DNA of 64,000 nt from Hemibagrus wyckioides (taxonomy: Eukaryota > Chordata > Actinopteri > Siluriformes > Bagridae), in the NCBI RefSeq assembly GCF_019097595.1, contig NC_080731.1, positions 11,254,571 through 11,318,570 of the forward strand, given 5' to 3'. Both the position numbers and the translations under genes were made by a program. The notes beneath the pieces are model-generated. The model was not told the DNA's origin. It saw only the letters and a list, made by a program, of their open reading frames with translations, and ran no database searches. Numbering within the stretch: position 1 is the first letter of the stretch; every line of letters starts with the position of its first letter. Below are positions 1 through 64,000 of this stretch, one piece after another.

Positions 1-63942
<63,942 letters not shown>

Positions 63943-64000
63943 GTGTGTGTACACATAGCCTTAATGAATATATTGTATATATACTCACCAGCTTCTTTTA

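Overview
The window is vertebrate genomic DNA, most probably from a teleost fish. The exons are short, GT-AG introns interrupt every domain, and the introns carry Tc1-like transposon relics, tRNA-derived SINEs, an RTE-like LINE tail and GATA/GACA, CA and TA microsatellites that are typical of teleosts. The fish group cannot be resolved from the sequence alone. No prokaryotic features were seen.

One gene accounts for all recognised coding sequence: the fish orthologue of ADGRV1 (also GPR98, VLGR1, MASS1), the very large adhesion GPCR of hair-cell ankle links and the photoreceptor periciliary region. It lies on the + strand and enters and leaves the window incomplete. I placed 57 exons by hand. 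They total 11,484 nt and join in one open frame of 3,827 codons plus partial codons at both ends, with no internal stop and with every junction phase matching. The gene's start and its last exons (TM6, TM7, cytoplasmic tail) lie outside.

Layout. 1-8620: half a Calx-beta repeat, seven complete ones and the first half of an eighth; one of them carries a cysteine-rich PAN/apple-like insertion (exon 4). 8789-11317: an EAR/EPTP beta-propeller block of about 332 residues set inside the eighth Calx-beta repeat. 12178-28800: the rest of that repeat and about 15 more Calx-beta repeats; several near the membrane have lost the acidic Ca2+-binding motif. 28800-34028: GAIN domain ending in the GPS autoproteolysis motif (HLS). 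33950-63942: 7TM core from TM1 to TM5 and the third intracellular loop, with a 22.9-kb intron between the TM1/TM2 exon and the next.

How it works, from knowledge of the family: the Calx-beta array and propeller form the extracellular fibre, Ca2+ at DDxPE-type motifs stiffens the repeats, the GAIN/GPS cleaves itself between L and S, and the new N-terminus is a candidate tethered agonist for the 7TM unit.

The rest is intron. It holds eight fragments of one Tc1-like family (A) that, where coding is visible, keep only the N-terminal DNA-binding part of the transposase; two copies of a second family (B); two copies of a third (C), one rearranged into a foldback that fills most of a 474-bp intron; two SINE families; a five-copy 34-bp minisatellite; and many microsatellites, four of which sit directly at splice acceptors. 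I found no second gene, non-coding RNA gene, CRISPR array or clearly new system.
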